The notes under the pieces are model-generated. The model had not been told where the DNA came from. It saw only the letters and a list, made by a program, of their open reading frames with translations, and did not search any database. A stretch of 64,000 bases of DNA from Azospirillum sp. OGB3 (GTDB lineage: Bacteria; Pseudomonadota; Alphaproteobacteria; Azospirillales; Azospirillaceae), in contig NZ_JACHYN010000011.1 of assembly GCF_014192915.1 (NCBI RefSeq), forward strand, positions 62,001 to 126,000, read 5' to 3'. Made by a program: the position numbers and the translations under genes. Numbering within the stretch: the stretch's first letter is position 1; each line of letters starts with the position of its first letter. Positions 24,982 through 32,664 of the stretch are shown in pieces.

Positions 24982-25009
24982 TTGACAGATTTCCGGCTTT
25001 TTCTATAGT
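24982..25009 (+). promoter_or_regulatory. Sigma-70 type promoter for the rpsM operon
   Basis: TTGACA (24982-24987), 16 bases, then TATAGT (25004-25009), near the housekeeping consensus. Transcription would begin near 25016, leaving a leader of about 150 bases before rpsM. The whole 334-base gap 24834-25167 between pyk and rpsM otherwise holds only the possible pyk promoter and a GC-rich leader without a recognised riboswitch. Confidence 0.7.
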
Positions 25010-25167
25010 CGCACCCTCCCGCGGCCCAACCGGCCCGGCGGGAGACATTGTGCGTCCCGTATCCGTGTTTCGTCGTCCGGCTTTCGGGTCCCGGCGTCCG
25101 GATCGGGGATCAATCGGTGTGTAGGCGGCCCATGAGGGCTGCCGTTGAGATATCGAGGAGAGCAGGC

Positions 25168-25536
25168 GTGGCGCGTATCGCTGGCGTCAACATCCCCGCG
25201 CAGAAGCGCGTGGAGATTGCGTTGACCTACATTCATGGCATCGGCCCCTTCAAGGCTAAGGAAATCTGCACGAAGCTGGAGATCCCGGCGGAGCGCCGTG
25301 TGAACCAGCTCACGGACGACGAGATCCTCAAGATCCGCGAGACCATCGACGCCGACTACCGCGTCGAGGGCGACCTGCGCCGTTCGGTCGCCATGAACAT
25401 CAAGCGTCTGATGGACATGGCCTGCTACCGTGGTCTGCGTCACCGCAAGGGCCTGCCGGTCCGCGGCCAGCGCACCCACACGAACGCCCGCACCCGCAAG
25501 GGTCCGGCCAAGCCGATCGCCGGCAAGAAGAAGTAA
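25168..25536 (+). CDS. rpsM: 30S ribosomal protein S13
   Basis: The 122-residue S13 binds 16S rRNA in the head of the small subunit and contacts the tRNA P site. Motifs ARIAGVNIPAQKRVEIAL, IHGIGPFKAKEI, YRGLRHRKGLPVRGQRT and the Lys-rich tail are typical. The GTG start at 25168 has GAGGAG nine bases upstream. First gene of the alpha operon here; adk/secY, its usual upstream neighbours, are replaced by divergent pyk. Confidence 0.98.
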   Translation: MARIAGVNIPAQKRVEIALTYIHGIGPFKAKEICTKLEIPAERRVNQLTDDEILKIRETIDADYRVEGDLRRSVAMNIKRLMDMACYRGLRHRKGLPVRGQRTHTNARTRKGPAKPIAGKKK

Positions 25537-25551
25537 GAGGACGCACGGACC

Positions 25552-25950
25552 ATGGCCAAGCCCTCAGCCGCTTCGCAGCGTCTTCGTCGTCGCGAGCGCA
25601 AGAACATCACCGCCGGCGTCGCTCACGTGAACGCCTCCTTCAACAACACGATGATCACCATCACCGACGCGCAGGGCAACACCATCGCCTGGTCGTCGTC
25701 GGGCACGATGGGCTTCAAGGGTTCGCGCAAGTCGACCCCCTACGCCGCTCAGGTCGCCGCCGAGGACGCGGGCCGCAAGGCCCAGGAGCACGGCATGAAG
25801 ACCCTCGAGGTCGAGGTGAAGGGTCCGGGTTCGGGCCGTGAGTCGGCGTTGCGCGCTCTGCAGTCGATCGGCTTCCAGATCACCTCGATCCGCGACGTCA
25901 CGCCGATTCCGCACAACGGCGTCCGTCCGCCGAAGAAGCGTCGCGTCTAA
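25552..25950 (+). CDS. rpsK: 30S ribosomal protein S11
   Basis: The 132-residue S11 forms part of the 30S platform. GVAHVNASFNNTMITITDAQ and the C-terminal ITSIRDVTPIPHNGVRPPK with KKRRV tail identify it. It follows rpsM by 15 bases. An unusual 131-base structured gap separates it from rpoA. Confidence 0.98.
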   Translation: MAKPSAASQRLRRRERKNITAGVAHVNASFNNTMITITDAQGNTIAWSSSGTMGFKGSRKSTPYAAQVAAEDAGRKAQEHGMKTLEVEVKGPGSGRESALRALQSIGFQITSIRDVTPIPHNGVRPPKKRRV

Positions 25951-25970
25951 GAAGCATCGCTACTCCGCAC

Positions 25971-26047
25971 CCGCGGGGACCCGCCGTTCCGGGACAGGCG
26001 CCGCAGCCATCGCGGCGCCATCGGATGGGAACGGCCGGTCCCCGCGG
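25971..26047 (+). other. Large nested hairpin between rpsK and rpoA
   Basis: Arms 25971-25990 and 26028-26047 pair over 20 bases with one mismatch (CCGCGGGGAC against GTCCCCGCGG at the base). An inner stem GGCGCCGC (25997-26004) pairs with 26012-26019. It ends 34 bases before the rpoA start. It could be an RNA regulatory or processing structure, an attenuator, or a remnant of a palindromic insertion. No T-tract follows. Confidence 0.75.
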
Positions 26048-26081
26048 ACGTGTGTCCACCCCGATGGCATGAGGTAATACC

Positions 26082-27101
26082 GTGGCTCTTCAGAAGAACT
26101 GGCAGGAACTGATCAAGCCGAACAAGCTGGACATCCAGCCCGGTGACGACGCCGACCGCGTGGCGACCGTCGTGGCCGAGCCGCTGGAGCGCGGCTTCGG
26201 TCTGACGCTCGGCAACGCGCTGCGCCGCGTGCTGCTCTCCTCGCTGCAGGGTGCGGCCGTCACGGCGATCCACATCGACGGCGTGCTGCACGAGTTCTCC
26301 TCGATCCCCGGCGTGCGCGAGGACGTGACCGACATCGTCCTCAACATCAAGTCGATGGGTCTGCGCATGGGCGGCGACGGCCCGAAGCGCATGCGCCTGC
26401 GCGCGGAAGGCCCCGGCGAGGTGAAGGCCGGCATGATCGAGACCGGCGCGGACATCCAGGTGATGGACCCGGATCTGGTGATCTGCACGCTGGACACCGG
26501 CGCCCGCCTGAACATGGAACTGACGGTCGAGACCGGCAAGGGCTACGTCCCGGCCAGCCAGAACCGTCCGGAGGACGCCCCGATCGGCCTGATCCCGGTC
26601 GACGCGCTGTTCTCGCCGGTGCGCAAGATCTCCTACAAGGTCGACAACGCCCGCGTCGGGCAGGTCACCGACTATGACCGCCTGTCGATGGTCGTCGAGA
26701 CCAACGGCGCCGTGAAGCCGGACGACGCGGTGGCTCTGGCCGCCCGCATCCTCCAGGACCAGCTGCAGCTGTTCATCAACTTCGAGGAGCCGACCCACGC
26801 GGTCGCCGAGGAGAAGCACGAGGAGGTTCCGTTCAACAAGAACCTGCTCCGCAAGGTGGACGAGCTGGAACTGTCGGTCCGTTCGGCCAACTGCCTCAAG
26901 AACGACAACATCGTCTACATCGGCGATCTGGTGCAGAAGACGGAGGCGGAGATGCTCCGCACGCCGAACTTCGGCCGCAAGTCGCTGAACGAGATCAAGG
27001 AAGTGCTGGCCCAGATGGGTCTGCACCTCGGTATGGAAATCCCGAACTGGCCGCCCGAGAACATCGAAGAGCTGGCCAAGCGTCTGGAAGAGCCGTACTA
27101 A
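26082..27101 (+). CDS. rpoA: RNA polymerase alpha subunit
   Basis: The 339-residue alpha subunit starts polymerase assembly as a dimer and contacts UP elements and activators. The N-terminal domain (about 1-235) includes LERGFGLTLGNALRRVLLSS. A linker follows, then the C-terminal domain (about 255-325) with NCLKNDNIVYIGDLVQ and NFGRKSLNEIKEVL. The GTG start has GAGGT upstream. A 216-base gap holding a palindromic repeat separates it from rplQ. Confidence 0.98.
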   Translation: MALQKNWQELIKPNKLDIQPGDDADRVATVVAEPLERGFGLTLGNALRRVLLSSLQGAAVTAIHIDGVLHEFSSIPGVREDVTDIVLNIKSMGLRMGGDGPKRMRLRAEGPGEVKAGMIETGADIQVMDPDLVICTLDTGARLNMELTVETGKGYVPASQNRPEDAPIGLIPVDALFSPVRKISYKVDNARVGQVTDYDRLSMVVETNGAVKPDDAVALAARILQDQLQLFINFEEPTHAVAEEKHEEVPFNKNLLRKVDELELSVRSANCLKNDNIVYIGDLVQKTEAEMLRTPNFGRKSLNEIKEVLAQMGLHLGMEIPNWPPENIEELAKRLEEPY

Positions 27102-27116
27102 GTCTCGCACGTTCCA

Positions 27117-27206
27117 TTGCCCCCTCCCTGACCCTCCCCCGCTCCGCAGGGGAGGGGACAAGCTCCCTCCCTTGCCGAAGGCGGGGGAGGGCCGGGGAGG
27201 GGGCAA
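27117..27206. repeat. Mosaic palindromic repeat, copy B, between rpoA and rplQ
   Basis: Outer arms TTGCCCCCTCCC (27117-27128) and 27195-27206 pair perfectly, and inner arms CCCTCCCCCGC (27132-27142) and 27181-27191 continue the pairing. A small hairpin CCCTCCCC...GGGGAGGG (about 27132-27158) resembles the one in copy A downstream of glgE. It splits the normally tight rpoA-rplQ junction. Confidence 0.8.
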
Positions 27207-27317
27207 ATGTTCCCAGGGCCACCAACCGGCCCGCCCCGCGCCGTACCAGCCGAAAACTGGGCGGTCGGGTTCACCACCGGCTCCCCGAGGGGGGCCACGC
27301 CATGAAGGAGGACCGTC

Positions 27318-27740
27318 ATGCGTCACGGCGTTTCCGGACGTAAGTTCAGCAAGACCACCAGCCACCGCAAGGCCATGTTCTCGAACATGGCGAATGCGCT
27401 GATCAAGCACGAGCAGATCAAGACGACCCTGCCGAAGGCCAAGGATCTGCGCCCGATCGTCGAGCGTCTGATCACGCTCGGCAAGAGGGGTGGCCTCGCC
27501 AACCGCCGTCTCGCCTTCGCGCAGCTGCGCGACGACGCGATGGTGACCAAGCTGTTCACCGTCCTGGCCGACCGCTACAAGGACCGCCAGGGTGGCTACA
27601 GCCGCGTCCTGAAGGCCGGCTTCCGCTACGGCGACGCCGCCGCCATGGGCGTGATCGAGCTGGTCGACCGCGACGTCGCCGCCAAGGGCCAGGACTCGGG
27701 CCCGGTGGAGATCAAGGAAGAGGTCGAGGCCGAGGGCTGA
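27318..27740 (+). CDS. rplQ: 50S ribosomal protein L17
   Basis: The 140-residue L17 starts MRHGVSGRKFSKTTSHRKAM and contains LRPIVERLITLGKRGGLANR and YSRVLKAGFRYGDAA, with an acidic alphaproteobacterial tail (EIKEEVEAEG). GAAGGAGG precedes the ATG. Last gene of the alpha operon, followed by a hairpin terminator. Confidence 0.98.
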   Translation: MRHGVSGRKFSKTTSHRKAMFSNMANALIKHEQIKTTLPKAKDLRPIVERLITLGKRGGLANRRLAFAQLRDDAMVTKLFTVLADRYKDRQGGYSRVLKAGFRYGDAAAMGVIELVDRDVAAKGQDSGPVEIKEEVEAEG

Positions 27741-27820
27741 GCCCACGGTTGAGCGATCGTGAAATCTTGTCGCCGCCGTTGCCCACCGGGTTTCGGACGA
27801 CGATATAGGTGACCGACCGG

Positions 27821-27855
27821 CCCTCCCTTCGGGTTCACCCCCGGAGGGAGGGTTT
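27821..27855 (+). terminator. Terminator of the alpha operon
   Basis: CCCTCCC (27821-27827) pairs with GGGAGGG (27846-27852), followed by TTT. It lies 80 bases after the rplQ stop codon. The 161-base gap before the next gene holds nothing else evident. Confidence 0.55.
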
Positions 27856-27901
27856 CCGGTTTTCGGGTTCCGTCACTTCGGGAGGGCGCCGCGCGCGCGG
27901 T

Positions 27902-28480
27902 ATGCTGAAGCCTCTCTACAACCGGATACTCAAGCTCTCCGCCCGCAAGGACGCCGTCTGGTGGATGTCCGCCGTCTCCTTCGCGGAAAGCTCCTTCTTC
28001 CCTCTGCCGCCCGACATCATGCTGGTGCCGATGTGTCTGGCGGAGCCCAAGAAGCTCTGGCGCTACACCAACATCTGCGCACTGGCCTCGCTGATCGGCG
28101 GGCTGTTCGGCTATGCGGTCGGGTTCTACCTGTTCGAGAGTGTCGGACGGCTGATCATCGACTTCTACAACGCGCAGGACTCGTTCCAGCGCTTCCAGGA
28201 CATGTTCGCCGAGTTCGGCCCCTGGTTCCTGATCCTCAAGGGCATCACGCCCATACCCTACAAATTGCTGACGATCACCGCGGGATTCGCACACCTCGAC
28301 CTGACGGTTTTCATCCTGTGCTCGATCGTCGCACGATTCTCGCGATTCTACATGATCGCGATCCTGCTGCACTTCTATGGGCCGCAGGTGCGCGACATCA
28401 TCGAGAAGCGGCTGATGCTGGTGACGACCGTTCTGCTGGTCATCATCATCGGCGGATTGCTCAGCTTCAAGTTCGTGTGA
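27902..28480 (+). CDS. YqaA family membrane protein (VTT/DedA-like)
   Basis: The 192-residue protein has four or five membrane helices and the typical motifs SFAESSFFPLPPDIMLVPM (about 26-44), GGLFGYAVGFYLFESVG and KGITPIPYKLLTITAG. It belongs to the SNARE-associated/VTT superfamily; a role in lipid movement or membrane homeostasis is inferred only. A second, shorter YqaA-like protein is at 20785-21210. The ATG at 27902 starts MLKPLYNRIL, matching family members; the ribosome-binding site is weak. It is probably transcribed apart from rplQ. Confidence 0.88.
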   Translation: MLKPLYNRILKLSARKDAVWWMSAVSFAESSFFPLPPDIMLVPMCLAEPKKLWRYTNICALASLIGGLFGYAVGFYLFESVGRLIIDFYNAQDSFQRFQDMFAEFGPWFLILKGITPIPYKLLTITAGFAHLDLTVFILCSIVARFSRFYMIAILLHFYGPQVRDIIEKRLMLVTTVLLVIIIGGLLSFKFV

Positions 28481-28522
28481 GCGGCGCGGGGCTTGCCCCG
28501 CGCGTCATCCGCATCCACCAAG

Positions 28523-28566
28523 AATCAATCCGGCCAAATCAATCCGGCCGGCCAAATCAATCCGGC
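28523..28566. repeat. Triple short repeat AATCAATCCGGC
   Basis: Three copies begin near 28523, 28537 and 28555. The third overlaps the last codons and stop of the minus-strand gene 28557-28820, the others lie in the 76-base convergent gap. Confidence 0.8.
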
Positions 28567-28820
28567 ATGCCGTGGTCCTGGCGGTTGCGCTCCGACGGGG
28601 GCAGGGCGTTGCGCTCGCGGCGGTCGCGCATGACCATCACGCCGATGGCCAGCGCCATGCCGATGCCGGCCAGCAGGGGCAGGACGACCTCGCCGGCACT
28701 GACGGTGGGCATGGCGAGCATGCGCACGACAAGCAGCAACAGGCCGCCGATCAGCAGTGCCACGAAGATGGTGGTTGAGGTCCGGCGGCGCGGAGACGGG
28801 CCGGGATTGTTGGGACTCAT
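28557..28820 (-). CDS. Small two-helix membrane protein, unknown
   Basis: This 87-residue protein has a charged N-terminus (SPNNPGPSPRRRTS), two membrane helices (about 17-34 and 43-62) with a short loop (PTVSAGEV), and a polar C-terminus rich in Arg, Glu and Asn. An in-frame ATG at 28829 would add three residues. No family is recognised. It is convergent with the YqaA gene and divergent from a lipoprotein gene. Its stop codon lies within a short repeat, so the C-terminus may vary between strains. Confidence 0.6.
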   Translation of the reverse strand: MSPNNPGPSPRRRTSTTIFVALLIGGLLLLVVRMLAMPTVSAGEVVLPLLAGIGMALAIGVMVMRDRRERNALPPSERNRQDHGMPD

Positions 28821-28944
28821 TTGAGGCATTCCCTTATCGCTTGCGTTCCCGGCATAGTGGGCGCCGAGCCCGCGGCATGGTCCATGCGGGGGACCATCCG
28901 CCAACGTCCGGGGTCACGCAAGAACAATGGGAGTCAAAGCCGAG

Positions 28945-29349
28945 ATGTTCCGTCCAAAACTCATTCTGGGGCCGGTGCTGGCCCTCGCCCTGGTTGCGCT
29001 CGCCGCCTGCGCGGACGCGCCGGGGCGTTCGTCCGGCGCCGCCGTGGGCGGTGCTCCGGCGGCCTCCACCACGACCTCCACGGGAGCCCCGTCCACGCCG
29101 CGCCCGGCCCAGGGGCAGGCTCGCGGTGTCGAAGACCCGTCGCTGCGCCTGGATGGCGGTGTCGGCAGCGACGATTCCTGCCGCGCCCAGTGCGAGCGCA
29201 GCAACAACTCCTGCATGGACTCGGTGGCTGCGCGCACGCAGAGCGGGCTCGACCGCCCGGATCGCGGCGGCATCTTCTCGCCGACCGACAATTGCCAGCA
29301 TTCGCTGCGCATGTGCTACCAGCGCTGCGGCGCGCCCACCAACCAGTGA
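28945..29349 (+). CDS. Predicted lipoprotein with Cys-rich C-terminal domain
   Basis: The 134-residue product has a lipobox LVALAAC (Cys22 from this start), so it should be lipid-anchored. A Ser/Thr/Pro/Ala linker (about 25-60) leads to a domain with six cysteines (CRAQCERSNNSC and later CQHSLRMCYQRC), suggesting disulfide bonds or metal binding. An ATG at 28927 would add six residues. I recognise no named family. It lies 28 bases before rarA on the same strand and may be co-transcribed. Confidence 0.65.
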   Translation: MFRPKLILGPVLALALVALAACADAPGRSSGAAVGGAPAASTTTSTGAPSTPRPAQGQARGVEDPSLRLDGGVGSDDSCRAQCERSNNSCMDSVAARTQSGLDRPDRGGIFSPTDNCQHSLRMCYQRCGAPTNQ

Positions 29350-29377
29350 CCGGTCCGGTGCGATCGGTGGATCAACG

Positions 29378-30715
29378 ATGAGCAAGCGCGGCGACTCCGG
29401 CGCCACCGGTGGCCTGTTCGAGGCGGGCGCCCCGCGCCCGCTGGCCGACCGGCTGCGCCCGCGCAGCCTCGGCGAGGTCGTCGGGCAGGAGCATCTGCTG
29501 AAGCCCGACGGGCCGCTGGGCCGCATGGTCGCCGCGCGCCGGCTGGCCTCCATGATCCTGTGGGGGCCGCCCGGCTGCGGCAAGACGACCATCGCGCGGC
29601 TGCTGGCCCTGTCCACCGACCTGCATTTCGAGCCGCTGTCGGCGGTCTTCTCCGGCGTGGCCGACCTGCGCAAGGTCTTCGACGCCGCCCGGGCACGGCG
29701 CGCGGCCGGGCAGGGCACGCTGCTGTTCATCGACGAGATCCACCGCTTCAACCGCTCCCAGCAGGACGGCTTCCTGCCCTATGTGGAGGACGGCACCGTC
29801 ACGCTGGTCGGCGCCACCACCGAGAATCCGTCCTTCGAGCTGAACGCGGCGCTTCTGTCCCGCGCCCAGGTCTTCGTGCTGAACCGGCTCGACGACGCGG
29901 CGCTGGAAAAGCTGCTGTCGCGGGCCGAGGCGGAGATGGGCCGTCCGCTGCCGCTGACGCCGGACGCCCGATCCGCGCTGAAGGCGATGGCCGACGGCGA
30001 CGGGCGCTTTTGCCTGAACCTCTGCGAGGAGCTGTTCGCCCTGCCGGTTCCGGAGGACGGCGCGCTTCTCGACAACAACGCGCTCGCCACAGCCATCCAG
30101 CGCCGCGCCCCGCTCTACGACAAGGCGCAGGAGGGGCATTACAACCTCATCAGCGCGCTGCACAAGTCGCTGCGCGGGTCCGACACCGACGCGGCGCTCT
30201 ACTGGTACGCCCGCATGCTGGAGGGCGGCGAGGACCCGCGCTACATCGCCCGCCGGCTAACGCGCTTCGCGGTGGAGGACATCGGCATGGCCGACCCCAA
30301 CGCGCTGGCGCAGGCCACCGCCGCCTGGGAGGCCTACGAGCGGCTGGGCAGCCCGGAGGGTGAACTCGCCATCGCCCAGCTTGTCATCTATCTGGGGACA
30401 GCGCCCAAGTCGAACGCCGGCTACACCGCCTACAAGAGCGCGGTGCGCGCCGCCAAGGAAACCGGCAGCCTGATGCCGCCCAAGCACATCCTGAACGCCC
30501 CGACGAAGCTGATGAAGCAGATCGGCTACGGCAAGGGCTACGAATACGACCACGACACGGCGGACGGTTTCTCCGGCCAGAACTACTTCCCGGAGGGCAT
30601 GGCGCGGCGCGCCTTCTACCAGCCGGTGGAGCGCGGCTTCGAGCGCGAGATCAAGAAGCGCCAGGATTACTGGGCGCGCCTGCGCGAACGCAAAGCCGTG
30701 GACGGGGACGAGTAG
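29378..30715 (+). CDS. rarA: Replication-associated recombination protein A (MgsA/RarA AAA+ ATPase)
   Basis: The 445-residue protein acts at stalled forks with SSB and polymerase. It begins with PLADRLRPRSLGEVVGQEHL, then Walker A GPPGCGKTT (about residue 64), Walker B LLFIDEIHRFNRSQQD, sensor 1 GATTENPSFELN, and the tetramerisation part with RRLTRFAVEDIGMADP and YFPEGMARRAFYQP. Full length. It follows a lipoprotein gene and converges on a small secreted-protein gene. Confidence 0.95.
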   Translation: MSKRGDSGATGGLFEAGAPRPLADRLRPRSLGEVVGQEHLLKPDGPLGRMVAARRLASMILWGPPGCGKTTIARLLALSTDLHFEPLSAVFSGVADLRKVFDAARARRAAGQGTLLFIDEIHRFNRSQQDGFLPYVEDGTVTLVGATTENPSFELNAALLSRAQVFVLNRLDDAALEKLLSRAEAEMGRPLPLTPDARSALKAMADGDGRFCLNLCEELFALPVPEDGALLDNNALATAIQRRAPLYDKAQEGHYNLISALHKSLRGSDTDAALYWYARMLEGGEDPRYIARRLTRFAVEDIGMADPNALAQATAAWEAYERLGSPEGELAIAQLVIYLGTAPKSNAGYTAYKSAVRAAKETGSLMPPKHILNAPTKLMKQIGYGKGYEYDHDTADGFSGQNYFPEGMARRAFYQPVERGFEREIKKRQDYWARLRERKAVDGDE

Positions 30716-30722
30716 GCGGGTT

Positions 30723-31199
30723 TCACGGTTTCGGATAGGCGGTTCCCAGAATCCAGGCCGGCGCTTCCGGCGGACCGGAAACCTCGAACACATAGGTCAC
30801 GGTTTCGCTCGTGAAGGGCTGCGCGCGAACGCAGCGCCCCGCGCCGTCGGCTTCTTCGCACCGCATCGAGGGGACCTGAACGCTCAGCGTCTTGCCGTAT
30901 TGGCTGCTGCCAAGTTCGTGGTCGCACAGCAATTGTCCCGGATAGCCGGTCAAGGCCTGCCATGCCGCATCCCAGGCCCGGCGGTCGGCGAACATCGGCA
31001 TGCCGACGCTCTGCCCGGCCTTGGGCAGTGGCACCGCGCCCAGAATGTGTCGCGCGAGACGCCCGCCCTCCGCCATGTTGCGTTCGGGATCGGCGGAAAG
31101 CCGGACGCTTTGGATTTCCAGGCAGGGAGCGCTCCGCGCCGGAGCGGTGGACAAGAGCAAACCGACGATGAGCAGTCCGGCGATCTTGAGGGTGGGCAT
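30723..31199 (-). CDS. Secreted protein of unknown function
   Basis: The 158-residue product has a signal peptide (MPTLKIAGLLIVGLLLSTAP, probable cleavage after ARSA) and a mature domain with four cysteines (PCLEIQ, LLCDHELG, MRCEEA and RCVRAQ) and C-terminal strands YVFEVSGPPEAPAWILG. GGAG seven bases upstream supports the ATG at 31199. No family recognised; likely periplasmic. Convergent with rarA, seven bases apart. Confidence 0.6.
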   Translation of the reverse strand: MPTLKIAGLLIVGLLLSTAPARSAPCLEIQSVRLSADPERNMAEGGRLARHILGAVPLPKAGQSVGMPMFADRRAWDAAWQALTGYPGQLLCDHELGSSQYGKTLSVQVPSMRCEEADGAGRCVRAQPFTSETVTYVFEVSGPPEAPAWILGTAYPKP

Positions 31200-31283
31200 G
31201 GCGATACTCCAGTGCAATGATCCTGCGCTGACAGTCGGACGTTCCGTTTTCAGCATCGTGAAATTGGATTGGGGCGATCAGGA

Positions 31284-32195
31284 ATGACGACGGGCGGCGC
31301 GGTGCCGGAGCTGGGGCGCTTCATCGCCATCGACTGGTCGGGCGCCGCCGGCAGGCGCTACGCCGGGGTAGCGGTGGCGGAATGCGGCGCAGAGGGGCCG
31401 CCCCGGATCGTTGCGCCGATGGACCGCCTCTGGTCACGCTCCGCCGTGTTCGACTGGCTGCTGGATGGCTTGGCGCGCGGGCCGGCGCTGGTCGGCATCG
31501 ACTGCGCCTTCTCGCTGCCCTTCGACGTCGCCGGGCGCTACTTCCCCGACCCCGAGGCGGCGACGGCCTTCGATTTGTGGGACCGGGTGGAGGCGGTGGT
31601 CGGGGCGGAACCGGATTTCACCGGGGGCGGCTTCGCGGCCCATCCCGACTATGGCGCGGATTTCTGGCGCGCCGGGACGCAGCCGGACTGGTACCGCGAC
31701 CCGCACCGGCTGACCGAGCGGGTGTGCCGCGCCGACGGCTATGGCAGCCCGCAGAGCCCCTACAAGCTGATCGGCGCCAAGCAGGTGGGGAAGGGCGGGC
31801 TGGCCGGAATGCGCATGCTGCGTGCGCTGAAGCAAGCGGCGCCGGACCAAGTGGCCGTCTGGCCCTTCGACCCGCCGTTGCCGGGGCGCACCGTCTTCTG
31901 CGAGATCTACCCGCGCCTGTTCCTGATCCGCGCCGGCTTCGGTCTGCGCAAGATCCGCGACGGGGCGGCGGTGGATGCCGCGCTGGCCGCCCTCGGCGCG
32001 CCGCCCGCCGGTTTGTCCGGCGCGGTGACCGACCATGACGCGGACGCGCTGGTTTCCGCGGCGGGGCTGCGCTGGCTGGCCGGGCGGGAGACGGTGTGGA
32101 GCCCGCCGGCGATGGACGCGCGGGCGCGGCGGCAGGAGGGCTGGATCTTCGGGGTCGGCGACCGGAATGCGGGGCTTCCTGCGCCCGGCGCGTGA
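31284..32195 (+). CDS. DUF429-like protein, predicted RNase H-like fold
   Basis: The 303-residue protein has acidic positions typical of DUF429: FIAIDWSGAAG at the start, LVGIDCAFSLP near residue 75, CEIYPRLFL, and DHDADALVSAAGLRW near 255. The fold resembles ribonuclease H, but no activity is known for the family. The ATG at 31284 is chosen; a TTG lies 15 bases upstream. It is followed by crcB, 67 bases downstream, on the same strand; that gap shows no fluoride riboswitch. Confidence 0.7.
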   Translation: MTTGGAVPELGRFIAIDWSGAAGRRYAGVAVAECGAEGPPRIVAPMDRLWSRSAVFDWLLDGLARGPALVGIDCAFSLPFDVAGRYFPDPEAATAFDLWDRVEAVVGAEPDFTGGGFAAHPDYGADFWRAGTQPDWYRDPHRLTERVCRADGYGSPQSPYKLIGAKQVGKGGLAGMRMLRALKQAAPDQVAVWPFDPPLPGRTVFCEIYPRLFLIRAGFGLRKIRDGAAVDAALAALGAPPAGLSGAVTDHDADALVSAAGLRWLAGRETVWSPPAMDARARRQEGWIFGVGDRNAGLPAPGA

Positions 32196-32262
32196 CAAGC
32201 CGCCGCAATTCTGGCTCTAATCCGCGCGGGATGCCCGTCGTCCCATCCGCTCCGGAGGTTCC

Positions 32263-32664
32263 GTGATCGCATCACCGTCCACGCTCGCCGCGGTCGCCGT
32301 CGGTGGTGCCGTCGGGTCCATGGCGCGCTATCTTCTGATGACGGCGGTCGGCCATTGGCTGGGCACGCAGTTTCCCTACGGGACGCTGATCGTGAACGCC
32401 GTCGGCTGCTTCACCATGGGCGCGCTGGCGGAGCTGGCCGCGCTGGTGTGGTCGCCCTCGCCGGAGCTGCGGGCGCTGCTGATGGTCGGGGTGCTGGGGG
32501 GATTCACGACCTTCTCCTCCTTCACGCTCGACGTCGGGCTGCTGGTGGAGCGGAACGCCCTGCCGGCGGCGGCGGGTTACATCCTGGCCTCGATGGTGCT
32601 GACCATCGCGGGTTTCTTTGCCGGCCTCGCGGTCGTGCGTTCTCTTGTTTCGGTGCCCGTTTGA
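32263..32664 (+). CDS. crcB: Fluoride exporter CrcB/Fluc
   Basis: The 133-residue four-helix channel exports fluoride as a dual-topology dimer. Typical motifs are GGAVGSMARYLL, GTLIVNAVGCF and GGFTTFSSFTLD. A GTG start has GGAGG six bases upstream. Its stop codon overlaps the next ATG by one base (TGATG), coupling it to the pseudouridine synthase gene, a common alphaproteobacterial order. Confidence 0.96.
   Translation: MIASPSTLAAVAVGGAVGSMARYLLMTAVGHWLGTQFPYGTLIVNAVGCFTMGALAELAALVWSPSPELRALLMVGVLGGFTTFSSFTLDVGLLVERNALPAAAGYILASMVLTIAGFFAGLAVVRSLVSVPV

Noticed and set aside
32196..32262. Possible fluoride riboswitch before crcB
   Set aside because: The 67-base gap lacks the conserved GGCGAUGGUGUUCGCC-type core, and crcB may be read through from the upstream gene.
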